NCBI GenBank assembly: GCA_017745115.1
Contig: JAGIAA010000032.1
Span: 1-31,224 of the forward strand
DNA: 31,224 bases
Origin: Sphingobium sp.
GTDB lineage: Bacteria > Pseudomonadota > Alphaproteobacteria > Sphingomonadales > Sphingomonadaceae
Direction of reading: 5' to 3'
Each line of letters begins with the position of its first letter. Position 1 is the first letter of the stretch. Of the stretch, positions 1-8,783 are shown in pieces. The notes under the pieces are model-generated. The model ran no database searches, had not been told where the DNA came from, and worked only from the letters and a program-made list of their open reading frames with translations. A program made the translations under genes and the position numbers.

Positions 1-817
<817 letters not shown>

Positions 818-1105
818 TCAGGCGAGAACGCCCAGGATGTCGCTTTCCTTCATGATCAGCAGGTCCTGACCGTCGACCTTGACCTCGGTGCCGCTCCACT
901 TGCCGAAGAGCACGCGGTCGCCGGCCTTGACGTCGAGCGGCGTGACCTTGCCGGCCTCGTCCTTGCTGCCGGTGCCGACGGCGACGATCTCGCCTTCCTG
1001 CGGCTTTTCCTTGGCGCTGTCGGGGATGATGATGCCACCAGCCGTCTTCTCGTCGGCTTCAATACGGCGGACGAGCACGCGATCGTGCAACGGGCGAAAT
1101 GCCAT
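818..1105 (-). CDS. groES: GroES co-chaperonin, 10 kDa
   Basis: This 95-residue protein is a full-length Hsp10, the lid of the GroEL folding chamber. It begins [14 protein letters not shown] and contains the mobile-loop region [18 protein letters not shown] at residues 21-38. The C-terminal strand segment [15 protein letters not shown] is typical of the family. An open frame extends upstream to 1270, but the conserved N-terminus and family length fix the start at the ATG at 1103-1105. The upstream extension would run through the CIRCE operator and is not coding. The gene is followed at 39 nt by groEL. Regulation is by the CIRCE element about 130 nt upstream, so heat and protein-folding stress through HrcA are expected. 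Confidence 0.98.
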   Translation of the reverse strand: MAFRPLHDRVLVRRIEADEKTAGGIIIPDSAKEKPQEGEIVAVGTGSKDEAGKVTPLDVKAGDRVLFGKWSGTEVKVDGQDLLIMKESDILGVLA

Positions 1106-1233
1106 GATCCAAGTCCTTCCTGTTTGGCGAGGCGCTTCCGCCGGCAATGGGCTGAAACGAGTCTGCCCGGCGCTCTTGCCGTCGACCCCAGCCATTCCCA
1201 GATACGGTCTGCTCCCCGCACGTGAATCGGTTG

Positions 1234-1260
1234 CTAGCACTCCCTCTCGGGGAGTGCCAA
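1234..1260 (-). promoter_or_regulatory. CIRCE operator (HrcA binding site) of groESL
   Basis: Read on the minus strand the site is TTGGCACTC-N9-GAGTGCTAG. The CIRCE consensus is TTAGCACTC-N9-GAGTGCTAA, so each 9-bp arm matches at 8 positions and the spacer is exactly 9. CIRCE is bound by the heat-shock repressor HrcA, and in alphaproteobacteria it controls groESL. It sits about 130 nt upstream of the groES start, which implies a long 5' leader. hrcA is not in this window. Confidence 0.93.
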
Positions 1261-1267
1261 CGCGCGC

Positions 1268-1295
1268 CATATGGGCCTCTGCAAGTGAGGGTCAA
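1268..1295 (-). promoter_or_regulatory. candidate groESL promoter just upstream of CIRCE
   Basis: On the minus strand TTGACC (1290-1295) lies 16 nt before CATATG (1268-1273), and the CIRCE operator begins 7 nt after that. The -35 box matches five of six consensus bases and the -10 box only three. The position, with the operator covering the expected start point, fits repression by HrcA. The transcription start is inferred. A heat-shock sigma factor could also act here, but I see no separate sigma-32 type site. Confidence 0.5.
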
Positions 1296-1316
1296 GGGCT
1301 TGGCGGTAGAAAAGCT

Positions 1317-2705
1317 TCAGGTTGCGGCAGAATATGGCACAAGTCCCAATCGTGCGCGCCGGACCCAGCGTTGCAGCATCAGCGCGGCCACGACGACCAG
1401 ACCGACAAGCAGCCCGATCCAGACGCCCAGGCCACGCAGCGGCGTGAAGAGGCCGAGAATGATGCTGGTCCCCATGCCCGGCAGCCAATAGCCGAACAGT
1501 GCATAGGCCATCGGAATACGCGAATCCTGCAAGCCGCGAAGCGCACCCGCGCCCACGGCCTGCGCCCCGTCGAACAGCTGGAAGGCGGCCGCGATCATCA
1601 GGAATTGCGTCGCATAGACGACCATCGCGGCGTTGGCCGGTGCATTGAGATCGACATAGGCGGAGAGGATGAGGCGCGGAAAGGCGATCATGGCCAGCGC
1701 CGTCACCGCCATGAAGCCGATCCCCAGCATGAGGCTGGTGCGGCCAGCCAGCGCGATACCGAGCGGATCGCGCGCGCCATAAGCGAGGCCAACGCGGATC
1801 GTCGCGGCCTGGCCGACGCCGAAGGGCACCTGGAAGGCGAGTGCGGCCACCTGCAAGGCAACCGCGTGGCCGGCGAGTTCGGCTTCGCCGATCCGGCCCA
1901 TCAGGAATGCCGCGCCGGCGAACAGGCCGGCCTCCGCCAGGATCGTGCCCGCGATGGGGCCGCCGAGGCGCACCATTTCGATGAGCCGCTGCCATTCGGC
2001 GCGCCACCAGCGGCCCATGATCCGATAGCGCCGAAGCCGCCGGTCGAGCTTGATCGCGATGACATAGGCCAGCACGGTCGCCCAGCTGGTGGCGACGCTC
2101 GACAGGGCCGATCCGATCAGGCCCAGCGCCGGGAAGCCGCCATGGCCGAAGACCAGGAGCCAGTTGCCGAGGATGTTGGCGCCCAGCGCCATGAGATTGA
2201 TCCACGTCGCATAGGCTGCCCGGTCCAGCGTCGAGATGAACTGGCGCAGTGTCGATGCCAGCAGCATCGGCAGGATCGCGAAGGCCAGCACCGCCAGGAA
2301 CGCGCCCGCATGCGCGGCGAGGACGGGCGGCTGGCCAGTGGCGAGAAAAAGCGCCTCGCCGAACTGGAAGATGAGGGCGAGCAGCAGACCGATCGCGACT
2401 GTCAGCCAGAGCGCCATGCGGGTGGTCCGGCGCACCTCGCGCACCGCATGGCTGCGGCGGCCGAGCTCGGCGGCAGCGATCGGCGCGAGCGCAATGAGCC
2501 CGGTCGAGCTCCACACCAGCAGCGAGAAGGCAGCGACGCCCAGCGTGGAGGCCGCCAGCTGCGCCGCGCCGAGGCGCGCGACGAACATCACGTCGACCGC
2601 GTGGATCGCCATCTGCAGGAGATTCGCGCCCACCAGCGGCAGGGCAAGCCGCAGCGTGGCCGAAAGCTCGGCACGAAATGGGGAAAGAGGCGCAACATCA
2701 GACAT
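1317..2705 (-). CDS. MATE (NorM-type) multidrug/cation efflux transporter
   Basis: This 462-residue integral membrane protein should export organic cations or drugs against a Na+ or H+ gradient. The length and the run of about twelve hydrophobic segments fit the MATE family. NorM-like signatures include PLVGANLLQMAIHAVDVMFV near the N-terminus, QVPFGVGQAATIRVG in the middle and GALRGLQDSRIPM near residue 400. The frame is open further upstream, but the ATG at 2703-2705 starts the conserved region. The extension would add a low-complexity segment unlike the family. No strong Shine-Dalgarno is visible. The gene is divergent from sppA with 172 nt between, and no regulator lies next to it. The substrate cannot be predicted. 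Confidence 0.9.
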   Translation of the reverse strand: MSDVAPLSPFRAELSATLRLALPLVGANLLQMAIHAVDVMFVARLGAAQLAASTLGVAAFSLLVWSSTGLIALAPIAAAELGRRSHAVREVRRTTRMALWLTVAIGLLLALIFQFGEALFLATGQPPVLAAHAGAFLAVLAFAILPMLLASTLRQFISTLDRAAYATWINLMALGANILGNWLLVFGHGGFPALGLIGSALSSVATSWATVLAYVIAIKLDRRLRRYRIMGRWWRAEWQRLIEMVRLGGPIAGTILAEAGLFAGAAFLMGRIGEAELAGHAVALQVAALAFQVPFGVGQAATIRVGLAYGARDPLGIALAGRTSLMLGIGFMAVTALAMIAFPRLILSAYVDLNAPANAAMVVYATQFLMIAAAFQLFDGAQAVGAGALRGLQDSRIPMAYALFGYWLPGMGTSIILGLFTPLRGLGVWIGLLVGLVVVAALMLQRWVRRARLGLVPYSAAT

Positions 2706-2877
2706 AAAGCCGGTCCGGATAGGCGTCCGTGGCCGCGGAAGGAAGTGACAATCGCCATAGGCAGCGCAGGTTGCGCTCATGCTGCGGCGGTGCGGCCACG
2801 GCAGAGGCGCCAACAGGCCCCGTGCATCGGGCACGAAAATGTTTTAGCGAGTGCGCAATTGCAGAGGATTGTTGCCC

Positions 2878-4791
2878 GTGAATTTCGCCAAAGCTGCCTG
2901 GAAGCTCGTCGTCGCCATCAAGGATCTCATGGTCCTTCTGTTCCTCATCGGCTTCTTCCTGATCGTCTATGCGGCGATCAAGCAGGCCCGTTCGGTCGAT
3001 TCCGCACCGGGTACCGGCGCGCTGTTCCTCGCGCTCGATGGCCCGATCGTCGAGCAGCCCTCGGCTGTCGATCGCCTTTCCGCCATTTCCGGCGGCGGCA
3101 GCGTGGCCCCCGAATATCGCCTGCGCGACGTCGTTCACGCCATCGAGACGGCGGCGGGCGACAGTGCGATCAAGGCGGTCGTGCTCGATCTCGACGGCTT
3201 CGGCGGCGGCGGGCAGGTTGCGATGGAACGGGTTGCCGCTGCGCTGGACAAGGTGCGTGCCGCGGGCAAGCCCGTGCTGACTCATGCCTCCGTCTATGAC
3301 GACGATGCCTATCTGCTCGCCGCCCACTCCAGCGAGATCTGGATGACACCCATGGGCATGGTCGGCGTGACCGGTCCCGGTGGCACGATCGTCTACTACA
3401 AGGGCCTGATCGACAAGGTCGCGGCCAACGTCCACGTCTATCGCGTCGGCAAATATAAGAGCGCGGTCGAGCCTTATATCCGCTCGGATCAGTCGGAGGA
3501 ATCGCGCCAAGCCAACAAGGAGATGGTTTCGGCGCTGTGGGATGACTGGCTCAAGAATGTCGGCAATGCCCGCAAGAAGGCGCAGGTCGTCAAATATCTC
3601 GCCGATCCGCTTGCCGCGACCCGCGCTGCGGGCGGCGACATGGCCAAGGCGGCGGTCGGGCTGGGTCTCGTCGACAAGCTCGGCGACGAGATCGCGTTCG
3701 GCTCACGTGTCGCAGACCTCGCGGGCCAGGCCAAGGACGGCGGCGAGGGCGACTTCGCGGCCATTCCGCTGAGCACCTATCTGCGCCGGCACAAGCCCGG
3801 AACCGATGGCGGCGTCGGCGTCATCACCGTGGCGGGCGATATCGTCGACGGCGATACGCCAGCCGGCACGGCCGGCGGCTACACCGTCGCCAGCCTCATT
3901 CGCGACGCAACGGCGGACGACAATATCAAGGCGCTCGTGTTGCGCGTGGATTCGCCTGGTGGATCGGCGGCCGCGGCGGAAGAGATCCGCGCCGCGCTGG
4001 CGGCCGCCAAGAAGATGGGCCTGCCCATCGTCGTCTCAATGGGCAATGTCGCCGCGTCCGGCGGCTATTGGGTGAGCACGGCGGCGGATGCGATCTATGC
4101 CGAACCGGCGACGATCACCGGCTCCATCGGCGTGTTCGGCATCGTCCCGAGCTTCGAAGCGTCATTGGCGAAGGTCGGCATCACCAGCGAGACGGTGAAG
4201 GCGACGCCTTATTCCGGCGAACCGGACATCATCGGCGGCGTCAGCCCCGAATATGACGCCATGGCTCAGGCCAGCGTCGAGGACATCTACAGCCGTTTCA
4301 TCGGCCTCGTCGCCCATGCCCGCAAGCTCACGCCCGCCCGTGTCGACGAGATCGGCCAGGGCCGCGTCTGGGTCGGCGGCATAGCGCATCAACTGAAACT
4401 CGTCGATCATTTCGGCGGCCTCGACGAAGCCATTGCCGATGCCGCCAAGCGCGCCAACCTGTCCGGCTCCGACGCGAAAGCGCGCTACTTCGATCCGGAA
4501 GGGGACCGCTTCTCGCGCCTGATGCAGTTGCTCGGCGGCAGCGATGAGAGCGAGGCGCGCCTGGGAGCACGTGCCGCGGTGCCGCGCGACTGGCTGAGCC
4601 TTGCGGCCATGCGTCAGAAGCAGTGGACGCTGCGGATCGTCCACGATTTCCGGGCCTTGGTCGATGGTCCTGCGATCCGCGCCGATTGCCTCGAATGCCG
4701 GGGCTTCGGGCCGCCCGCGGTCAGCGCGGCCACGGCCGCAAGCGATGCGGGCTGGTTCGCGAGGATCACCGCCTTCGCCAGGAGCCTCTGA
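2878..4791 (+). CDS. sppA: Signal peptide peptidase SppA, 67 kDa type
   Basis: SppA is a membrane-anchored serine protease that degrades cleaved signal peptides. The 637-residue length fits the long two-domain form (E. coli SppA has 618). Residues 14-34 form the single N-terminal membrane anchor. The Ser-Lys dyad is present: K194 in the GKYKSAVEPY motif of the first domain, and S394 in AASGGYW of the second. The GSIGVFG motif follows. The GTG at 2878 is chosen because AGAGGA ends 9 nt upstream; in-frame TTG and GTG codons at 2851-2872 have no such site. The GFA-family gene begins 2 nt after the stop and its Shine-Dalgarno lies inside the end of sppA, so the two are probably co-translated. Confidence 0.95.
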   Translation: MNFAKAAWKLVVAIKDLMVLLFLIGFFLIVYAAIKQARSVDSAPGTGALFLALDGPIVEQPSAVDRLSAISGGGSVAPEYRLRDVVHAIETAAGDSAIKAVVLDLDGFGGGGQVAMERVAAALDKVRAAGKPVLTHASVYDDDAYLLAAHSSEIWMTPMGMVGVTGPGGTIVYYKGLIDKVAANVHVYRVGKYKSAVEPYIRSDQSEESRQANKEMVSALWDDWLKNVGNARKKAQVVKYLADPLAATRAAGGDMAKAAVGLGLVDKLGDEIAFGSRVADLAGQAKDGGEGDFAAIPLSTYLRRHKPGTDGGVGVITVAGDIVDGDTPAGTAGGYTVASLIRDATADDNIKALVLRVDSPGGSAAAAEEIRAALAAAKKMGLPIVVSMGNVAASGGYWVSTAADAIYAEPATITGSIGVFGIVPSFEASLAKVGITSETVKATPYSGEPDIIGGVSPEYDAMAQASVEDIYSRFIGLVAHARKLTPARVDEIGQGRVWVGGIAHQLKLVDHFGGLDEAIADAAKRANLSGSDAKARYFDPEGDRFSRLMQLLGGSDESEARLGARAAVPRDWLSLAAMRQKQWTLRIVHDFRALVDGPAIRADCLECRGFGPPAVSAATAASDAGWFARITAFARSL

Positions 4792-4793
4792 AC

Positions 4794-5192
4794 GTGAGCG
4801 AGCCGATTACCGGCGGCTGTATGTGCGGCGCCTGCCGCTACGAGACACAGGCCGAGCCGATCAATATCCGCGCTTGCCATTGCCGTATGTGCCAAAAGGC
4901 GATCGGTGCCACGTTCAATGCGCGCGTGCTGGTCCCGCTCGACAGCCTGACCGTCGAAGGGCCGGTTGGCTGGTACAGTTCCTCCGACTTGCTCCGCCGG
5001 GGCTTCTGCACGGTCTGCGGCACGACGCTCTTTTCCGAGCGTCAATCCGCCAATGCCATCGGCCTCACCATGGGCAGCCTTGACGATCCCGACCGATTCA
5101 TGCCCGTCGAGCACATCTGGATATCGAGCAAGCAGGCCTGGCTCGGTCTGACCGACGAGCTGCCCGGCCATGCGGAAGGCCCGCCGAGTTGA
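4794..5192 (+). CDS. GFA-family (glutathione-dependent formaldehyde-activating-like) zinc protein
   Basis: This 132-residue protein has the fold signature of the GFA/CENP-V family. Zinc-ligand cysteines are seen in GGCMCGACRY (C9, C11, C14), ACHCRMCQ (C28, C30, C33) and FCTVCG (C72, C75). The family is named after glutathione-dependent formaldehyde-activating enzyme, but most members have no known substrate and I do not assign that reaction. The start is the GTG at 4794, with AGGAG at 4780-4784 inside the end of sppA. Longer in-frame starts lie within sppA and would add unrelated sequence. The stop is 3 nt from the stop of the convergent beta-barrel gene. The protein is likely cytosolic. Confidence 0.87.
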   Translation: MSEPITGGCMCGACRYETQAEPINIRACHCRMCQKAIGATFNARVLVPLDSLTVEGPVGWYSSSDLLRRGFCTVCGTTLFSERQSANAIGLTMGSLDDPDRFMPVEHIWISSKQAWLGLTDELPGHAEGPPS

Positions 5193-5195
5193 GTG

Positions 5196-5828
5196 CTACT
5201 TGGCCTGAGTGCGCTTCAGCCACGGATTGAGGTCCGGTTCCGCGATCTTGGTGAGACGATTGCGGTCCTTGTGGAGGAAGGGCGCCCCGCGCACGACGAG
5301 CGTCGTGTCACTGACATAGCTCCAGCTGCCGTCGTCGTGGAAGGTCACTTCCAGGCGATAGCTGTCGGTCCGGAAGGCCTGCTCGAGGAAATCGGTGGAG
5401 CAGATGCCGTAATTCGTCGCTCCGCGCTTGGCCTCGACCACCAGCGTCGTTGCATCGGCCGTCGCCTTGCCTCCTGCGAGGGCCGTTTGCCCGCGCGGGA
5501 TCGAGAGGGTCTGCATGATGAGCCCGGTGTCCGGCTCCCAGAGCCAGTAGCCGGTCTGGTCGTGAAAGGTGATCTCTTCCTCGGGCGTGTTGATGTGGAT
5601 GTGATAGCGTAGGCCATACAGGAGCTGCGGCCCGTTGGACTGGGCGTCGATCGGCTCCATGACGATGCGCTCGGAATAATCGCGCGTCTCGGGTCCGTCT
5701 TCCTTGGGATTGATATCGACGCCGCGCATGCCCTCCCACGTGCCGGCGAGCCGCCGCAACGGACCGAGATGGGCGAGCGTATCCGGATCGGCGTCCTGCT
5801 CGGTGAAGATGTCCTCGGGAATGTCCAC
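5196..5828 (-). CDS. Nitrobindin-like heme-binding beta-barrel protein (FABP-like family)
   Basis: This 210-residue protein resembles the nitrobindin/FABP-like beta-barrel family (older name DUF1794). It has the family opening LGPLRRLAGTWEG at residues 21-33 and alternating beta-strand sequence throughout. Family members bind heme in a ten-stranded barrel and some react with nitric oxide or peroxynitrite. The axial histidine cannot be assigned without alignment. Compared with short nitrobindins it has a longer N-terminus and strand insertions. The GTG at 5826-5828 has AGAGG seven nt upstream and lies 10 nt after the stop of the TRIC-family gene, so the two are likely one transcript. A longer frame to 5888 would overlap that gene by 50 nt. 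Confidence 0.75.
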   Translation of the reverse strand: MDIPEDIFTEQDADPDTLAHLGPLRRLAGTWEGMRGVDINPKEDGPETRDYSERIVMEPIDAQSNGPQLLYGLRYHIHINTPEEEITFHDQTGYWLWEPDTGLIMQTLSIPRGQTALAGGKATADATTLVVEAKRGATNYGICSTDFLEQAFRTDSYRLEVTFHDDGSWSYVSDTTLVVRGAPFLHKDRNRLTKIAEPDLNPWLKRTQAK

Positions 5829-5838
5829 GGATTGGCCT

Positions 5839-6480
5839 CTACTGGTTGGGCGGGTTGCTATAGGAGGGCAAGGCGAGCCCCTTGGCAATGGCCAGCGCGC
5901 GCAATGCGAAGCCGGCCAGCGCCGCGATGACGCCTGCCACCGCGACCGACAGGCCGAACGGCACGAGCAGGGCGTAAAGCCCGGCCGAGAGCGCAGCGGC
6001 GGTCACGTAGATCTCCGGCCGCAGCAGGATCGAGGGCACGCCGGCCAGGAGGTCGCGAATGATGCCGCCGACGCAGCCTGTCGATATGCCCATCAGCGCT
6101 GCGGTGAACGGATGCACGCCATAGCTCATCGCCTTCGCCGTGCCGAACACGGCAAAGGCGGCAAGGCCGACCGCATCCAGCCAGTCGAGTGCACGCAGGC
6201 TCCACCAGCGGCCCGGCGTCATATAGACGATGAGCGCTGCGCCGAGGCAGATGATCGGCTGGGAAAGATCGTGAACCCAGAAGACGGGCGCGCCGATCAT
6301 GAGATCGCGCACCGTGCCGCCGCCGACGCCGGTGGTCAGCGCGAAGAAGCAGAAGGTCACCAGCGTCTGCTTGAGGCGGGCTGCCGCAAGCGCGCCGGAC
6401 GCAGCAAAGACGAAGGTGCCGAGCACATTGAGCGCAGTCAGCATCGCGCCGGTCGTCAGGACGGGATCGGGCGTGGGCAT
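5839..6480 (-). CDS. UPF0126/TRIC-family (YadS-like) membrane channel
   Basis: This 213-residue membrane protein belongs to the bacterial trimeric intracellular cation channel family (UPF0126, YadS-like). Two homologous halves of three helices are visible, each with the family motif. The first half has FAASGALAA at residues 25-33 and GGGTVRD at 53-59. The second has FAVFGTAKA followed by GGIIRDLLAG. A seventh hydrophobic segment ends the protein. Bacterial homologues form trimeric K+-conducting pores; the physiological role is unclear. The ATG at 6478-6480 was chosen over an upstream start because it immediately precedes the hydrophobic domain and has AGG four nt upstream. The next gene, a nitrobindin-like protein, starts 10 nt after its stop. 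Confidence 0.9.
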   Translation of the reverse strand: MPTPDPVLTTGAMLTALNVLGTFVFAASGALAAARLKQTLVTFCFFALTTGVGGGTVRDLMIGAPVFWVHDLSQPIICLGAALIVYMTPGRWWSLRALDWLDAVGLAAFAVFGTAKAMSYGVHPFTAALMGISTGCVGGIIRDLLAGVPSILLRPEIYVTAAALSAGLYALLVPFGLSVAVAGVIAALAGFALRALAIAKGLALPSYSNPPNQ

Positions 6481-6601
6481 AGGCCTGATTAAACCGGTGC
6501 CTATGGAACTGTCGAGGTGGCGATGCGCTATGCGTGTCACGCCGGGCAGATCGGGCTAGGATCGATCTACCGTGACTCGCGTCAAAACAGGAAGCCGCTC
6601 C

Positions 6602-7189
6602 ATGTCCTCATCCTCGCCGCTCTATTTCCTCGTCTTCTACGGTTCCTATCGCGAGGCGCGGGCGGGCATCCGTCTCGCCGACTATATCGTGCGCAACCTC
6701 TCCGCTCAGGGCCACGTCGTCGAACTGGTCGACGCCAAGGCGGTAGGCCTGCCGATGCTGGACAAGCGCCATTTCGAATATGAGCCGGGCACGGCGCCGA
6801 AGGCCATGTCAGAGCTCTCGGACAAGATCGCAGCGGCGGACGGCTATGTGTTCGTCGCGGGCGAGTATAATTGGGGCATGCAGCCGGGCTTGAAGAACTT
6901 GGTCGACCATTATTTCAAGGAATTCGTGCGGCGGCCCGCGGGTATCGTCAGCTATTCGGCCGGGCGGTTGGCGGGCGCGCGCAGCAATTCCGCCTGGCAC
7001 GCGACACTGACCGAGCTCGGTATGGCGGTCATTCCCAATACGATCACGGTCGGGACGATTTCGACTGCCCTGGATGAAACAGCCCAGCCGATTGGCGAAG
7101 GCGGCGCGGCGCTCGACCGGTCCTTCCCCGGCTTCGCCGAAGAGCTGGTCTGGTGGGCGGAAGCGGTGAGGACGAAGCGCGAGGGATAG
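6602..7189 (+). CDS. NAD(P)H-dependent FMN reductase-family flavoprotein
   Basis: This 195-residue protein has the flavodoxin-like fold of the NADPH-dependent FMN reductase family. After a first beta strand comes the phosphate-binding loop FYGSYREARAG. The characteristic EYNWGMQPGLKNLVDHYFKEF region (a variant of E-x-N-x-G-x-P-x-x-LKN) contacts flavin. Relatives reduce FMN, quinones, azo compounds or chromate with NAD(P)H; the substrate here is unknown. The ATG at 6602 has AGGAAG seven nt upstream, so it is preferred to the in-frame GTG at 6572. The gene is divergent from the TRIC-family gene and convergent with lpdA, with a palindromic repeat between. Confidence 0.88.
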   Translation: MSSSSPLYFLVFYGSYREARAGIRLADYIVRNLSAQGHVVELVDAKAVGLPMLDKRHFEYEPGTAPKAMSELSDKIAAADGYVFVAGEYNWGMQPGLKNLVDHYFKEFVRRPAGIVSYSAGRLAGARSNSAWHATLTELGMAVIPNTITVGTISTALDETAQPIGEGGAALDRSFPGFAEELVWWAEAVRTKREG

Positions 7190-7198
7190 GCGAAAATA

Positions 7199-7270
7199 AC
7201 CGTTCGGGTCGAGCTTAGTCGAGAACCGCTCAACGCCTTACGTGTCTCGACTGCGCTCGACACGAACGGT
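7199..7270. repeat. Imperfect inverted repeat (sphingomonad-type palindromic element), family A
   Basis: The arm at 7199-7224 and the reverse complement of 7245-7270 match at 23 of 26 positions, with 20 nt between. The unit fills most of the gap between the convergent FMN reductase and lpdA genes. A further perfect 6-bp hairpin (CGGTTC/GAACCG, 7267-7283) follows on the lpdA side. It could form a large RNA hairpin and end both transcripts, although no T-run follows on either strand. The sequence type is one I associate with dispersed repeats in sphingomonad genomes. Confidence 0.75.
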
Positions 7271-7290
7271 TCCTGCAGAACCGCCCCGGT

Positions 7291-8691
7291 TCAGATATGA
7301 ATCGGCTTGCCCTGCACGGCCATGGCCGCTTCCTTGAGCGCCTCGCTGTGCGTCGGATGGGCATGGCAGGTATAGGCGATGTCCTCGCTGGTCGCGCCGA
7401 ACTCCATCGCCTGCGCCGCCTGGGCGATCATCGTCCCGGCTACCGAGGCAATGATCCAGACACCGAGTACCTTGTCGCTTTCGGCATCCGCGATCACCTT
7501 CACGAAGCCATCCGGCTCGTGATTGGTCTTGGCGCGGGAGTTGGCGAGCATCGGGAACTTGCCGATCTTGACCGCACCTCTTTCCTTCGCGGCTTCCTCG
7601 GTGAGACCGACGCCCGCGATCTCCGGCATGGTGTAGACCACGCTCGGGATGACGTCGTGGTTCACGATGCCGGTGAGGCCGGCGATATTCTCCGCGACCG
7701 CAATGCCCTCGTCCTCGGCCTTGTGCGCGAGCATGGGGCCGGGGATCACGTCGCCGATCGCCCAGACGCCCGCCACGCTCGTCGCGAACTCATGATCGGT
7801 CTCGATCTGGCCGCGCTTGTTGGGGACGAGGCCGATCTTGTCGAGGCCGAGACCATCGGTGTTCGGACGCCGGCCAATCGACACGAGCACGACATCGGCT
7901 TCGAGCGTTTCCGCCGTCCCGCCCGCTGCCGGTTCCAGAGTCAGCACAGCCTTCTTGCCCTTCACCGCGGCGCCGGTGACCTTGGTACCGAGCTTGAACT
8001 CGAGGCCCTGCTTGGAGAGGATCTTGTTCGCTTCCTTGCGGACATCGCCGTCCATGCCGGGCAGGATCTGGTCGAGAAATTCGACGACGGTCACCTTGGC
8101 GCCCAGGCGCCGCCACACGCTGCCGAGTTCGAGGCCGATCACGCCGCCGCCGATCACGACCATGCTGGCCGGAACTTTCGACAGCTCCAGCGCGCCGGTC
8201 GAATCGACGATGATGCCCTTGTCGTTGTCGACCTCGACGCCGGGAAGCGGCGTGACCGAAGAACCGGTGGCGATGACGACATTCTTCGCCGTCACGCTCT
8301 TGCCGGCGACGTCGATCGTATGCGCGTCCTTGAACGTCGCATGGCCCTTGAGCCAGTCGACCTTGTTCTTCTTGAAGAGGAATTCGATGCCGCCGGTCAG
8401 GCCTTTGACGGCGTCGAGCCGCTGGTTCTGCATGGTCGGCAGGTCGAGCTCGGGCTTCACCTTGATGCCCAGCTTCGCCATTGCGCCGCCGGCAGCGGCC
8501 TCGAAATATTCCGATGCGTGCAGCAGCGCCTTGGAAGGAATGCAGCCGACATTGAGGCAGGTCCCGCCGAGCGTCGCGCGGCTGTCCGCGCAGGCGGTCT
8601 TGAGTCCCAGTTGCGCGGCCCGGATCGCGGCCACATAGCCGCCCGGCCCGGAGCCGATCACAAGGACGTCATAGTCAAACTGGTCTGCCAT
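7291..8691 (-). CDS. lpdA: Dihydrolipoyl dehydrogenase (E3 of 2-oxoglutarate dehydrogenase)
   Basis: This 466-residue FAD enzyme reoxidises the lipoyl groups of the dehydrogenase complex and passes electrons to NAD+. The FAD-binding motif GSGPGGYVAA lies at residues 13-22. The redox-active disulfide is C45/C50 in GGTCLNVGCIPSK. The NAD motif is GGGVIGLELGSVWRRLG, and the C-terminal dimer-interface pair is H445/E450 in HAHPTHSE. The length is normal for the family. The gene follows sucB on the same strand, but 92 nt separate them and most of that gap is an inverted repeat (8701-8777). Because sucA and sucB lie directly upstream, this is most likely the E3 of that complex. E3 can be shared with pyruvate dehydrogenase. 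Confidence 0.97.
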   Translation of the reverse strand: MADQFDYDVLVIGSGPGGYVAAIRAAQLGLKTACADSRATLGGTCLNVGCIPSKALLHASEYFEAAAGGAMAKLGIKVKPELDLPTMQNQRLDAVKGLTGGIEFLFKKNKVDWLKGHATFKDAHTIDVAGKSVTAKNVVIATGSSVTPLPGVEVDNDKGIIVDSTGALELSKVPASMVVIGGGVIGLELGSVWRRLGAKVTVVEFLDQILPGMDGDVRKEANKILSKQGLEFKLGTKVTGAAVKGKKAVLTLEPAAGGTAETLEADVVLVSIGRRPNTDGLGLDKIGLVPNKRGQIETDHEFATSVAGVWAIGDVIPGPMLAHKAEDEGIAVAENIAGLTGIVNHDVIPSVVYTMPEIAGVGLTEEAAKERGAVKIGKFPMLANSRAKTNHEPDGFVKVIADAESDKVLGVWIIASVAGTMIAQAAQAMEFGATSEDIAYTCHAHPTHSEALKEAAMAVQGKPIHI

Positions 8692-8700
8692 TTTCCAACT

Positions 8701-8777
8701 CCGTTCGCCCTGAGCCTGTCGAAGGGCTGTACTTCTTCAAGAAAGGAACGGGGCTTCGACAAGCTCAGCCCGAACGG
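8701..8777. repeat. Imperfect inverted repeat, family B, between sucB and lpdA
   Basis: The arm at 8701-8724 and the reverse complement of 8754-8777 match at 21 of 24 positions. The core of each arm is close to TGAGCTTGTCGAAG, which I recognise as a dispersed intergenic repeat of sphingomonad-like genomes. It fills the gap between two co-directional genes of one complex. As RNA it would form a long hairpin that could lower lpdA expression or protect sucAB mRNA from 3' decay. That effect is inference. Confidence 0.78.
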
Positions 8778-8783
8778 TGGAAA

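Noticed and set aside
879..3299. Very long open frame (806 codons) on the plus strand
   Set aside because: It crosses groES, the CIRCE region, the MATE gene and the start of sppA on other frames or strands. Its translation is rich in Arg, Gln and Ala without any family signal, as expected for a shadow frame in GC-rich DNA.
4794..5192. Calling the GFA-family protein a true glutathione-formaldehyde enzyme
   Set aside because: The cysteine pattern supports the family only. No formaldehyde dehydrogenase or esterase gene is near.
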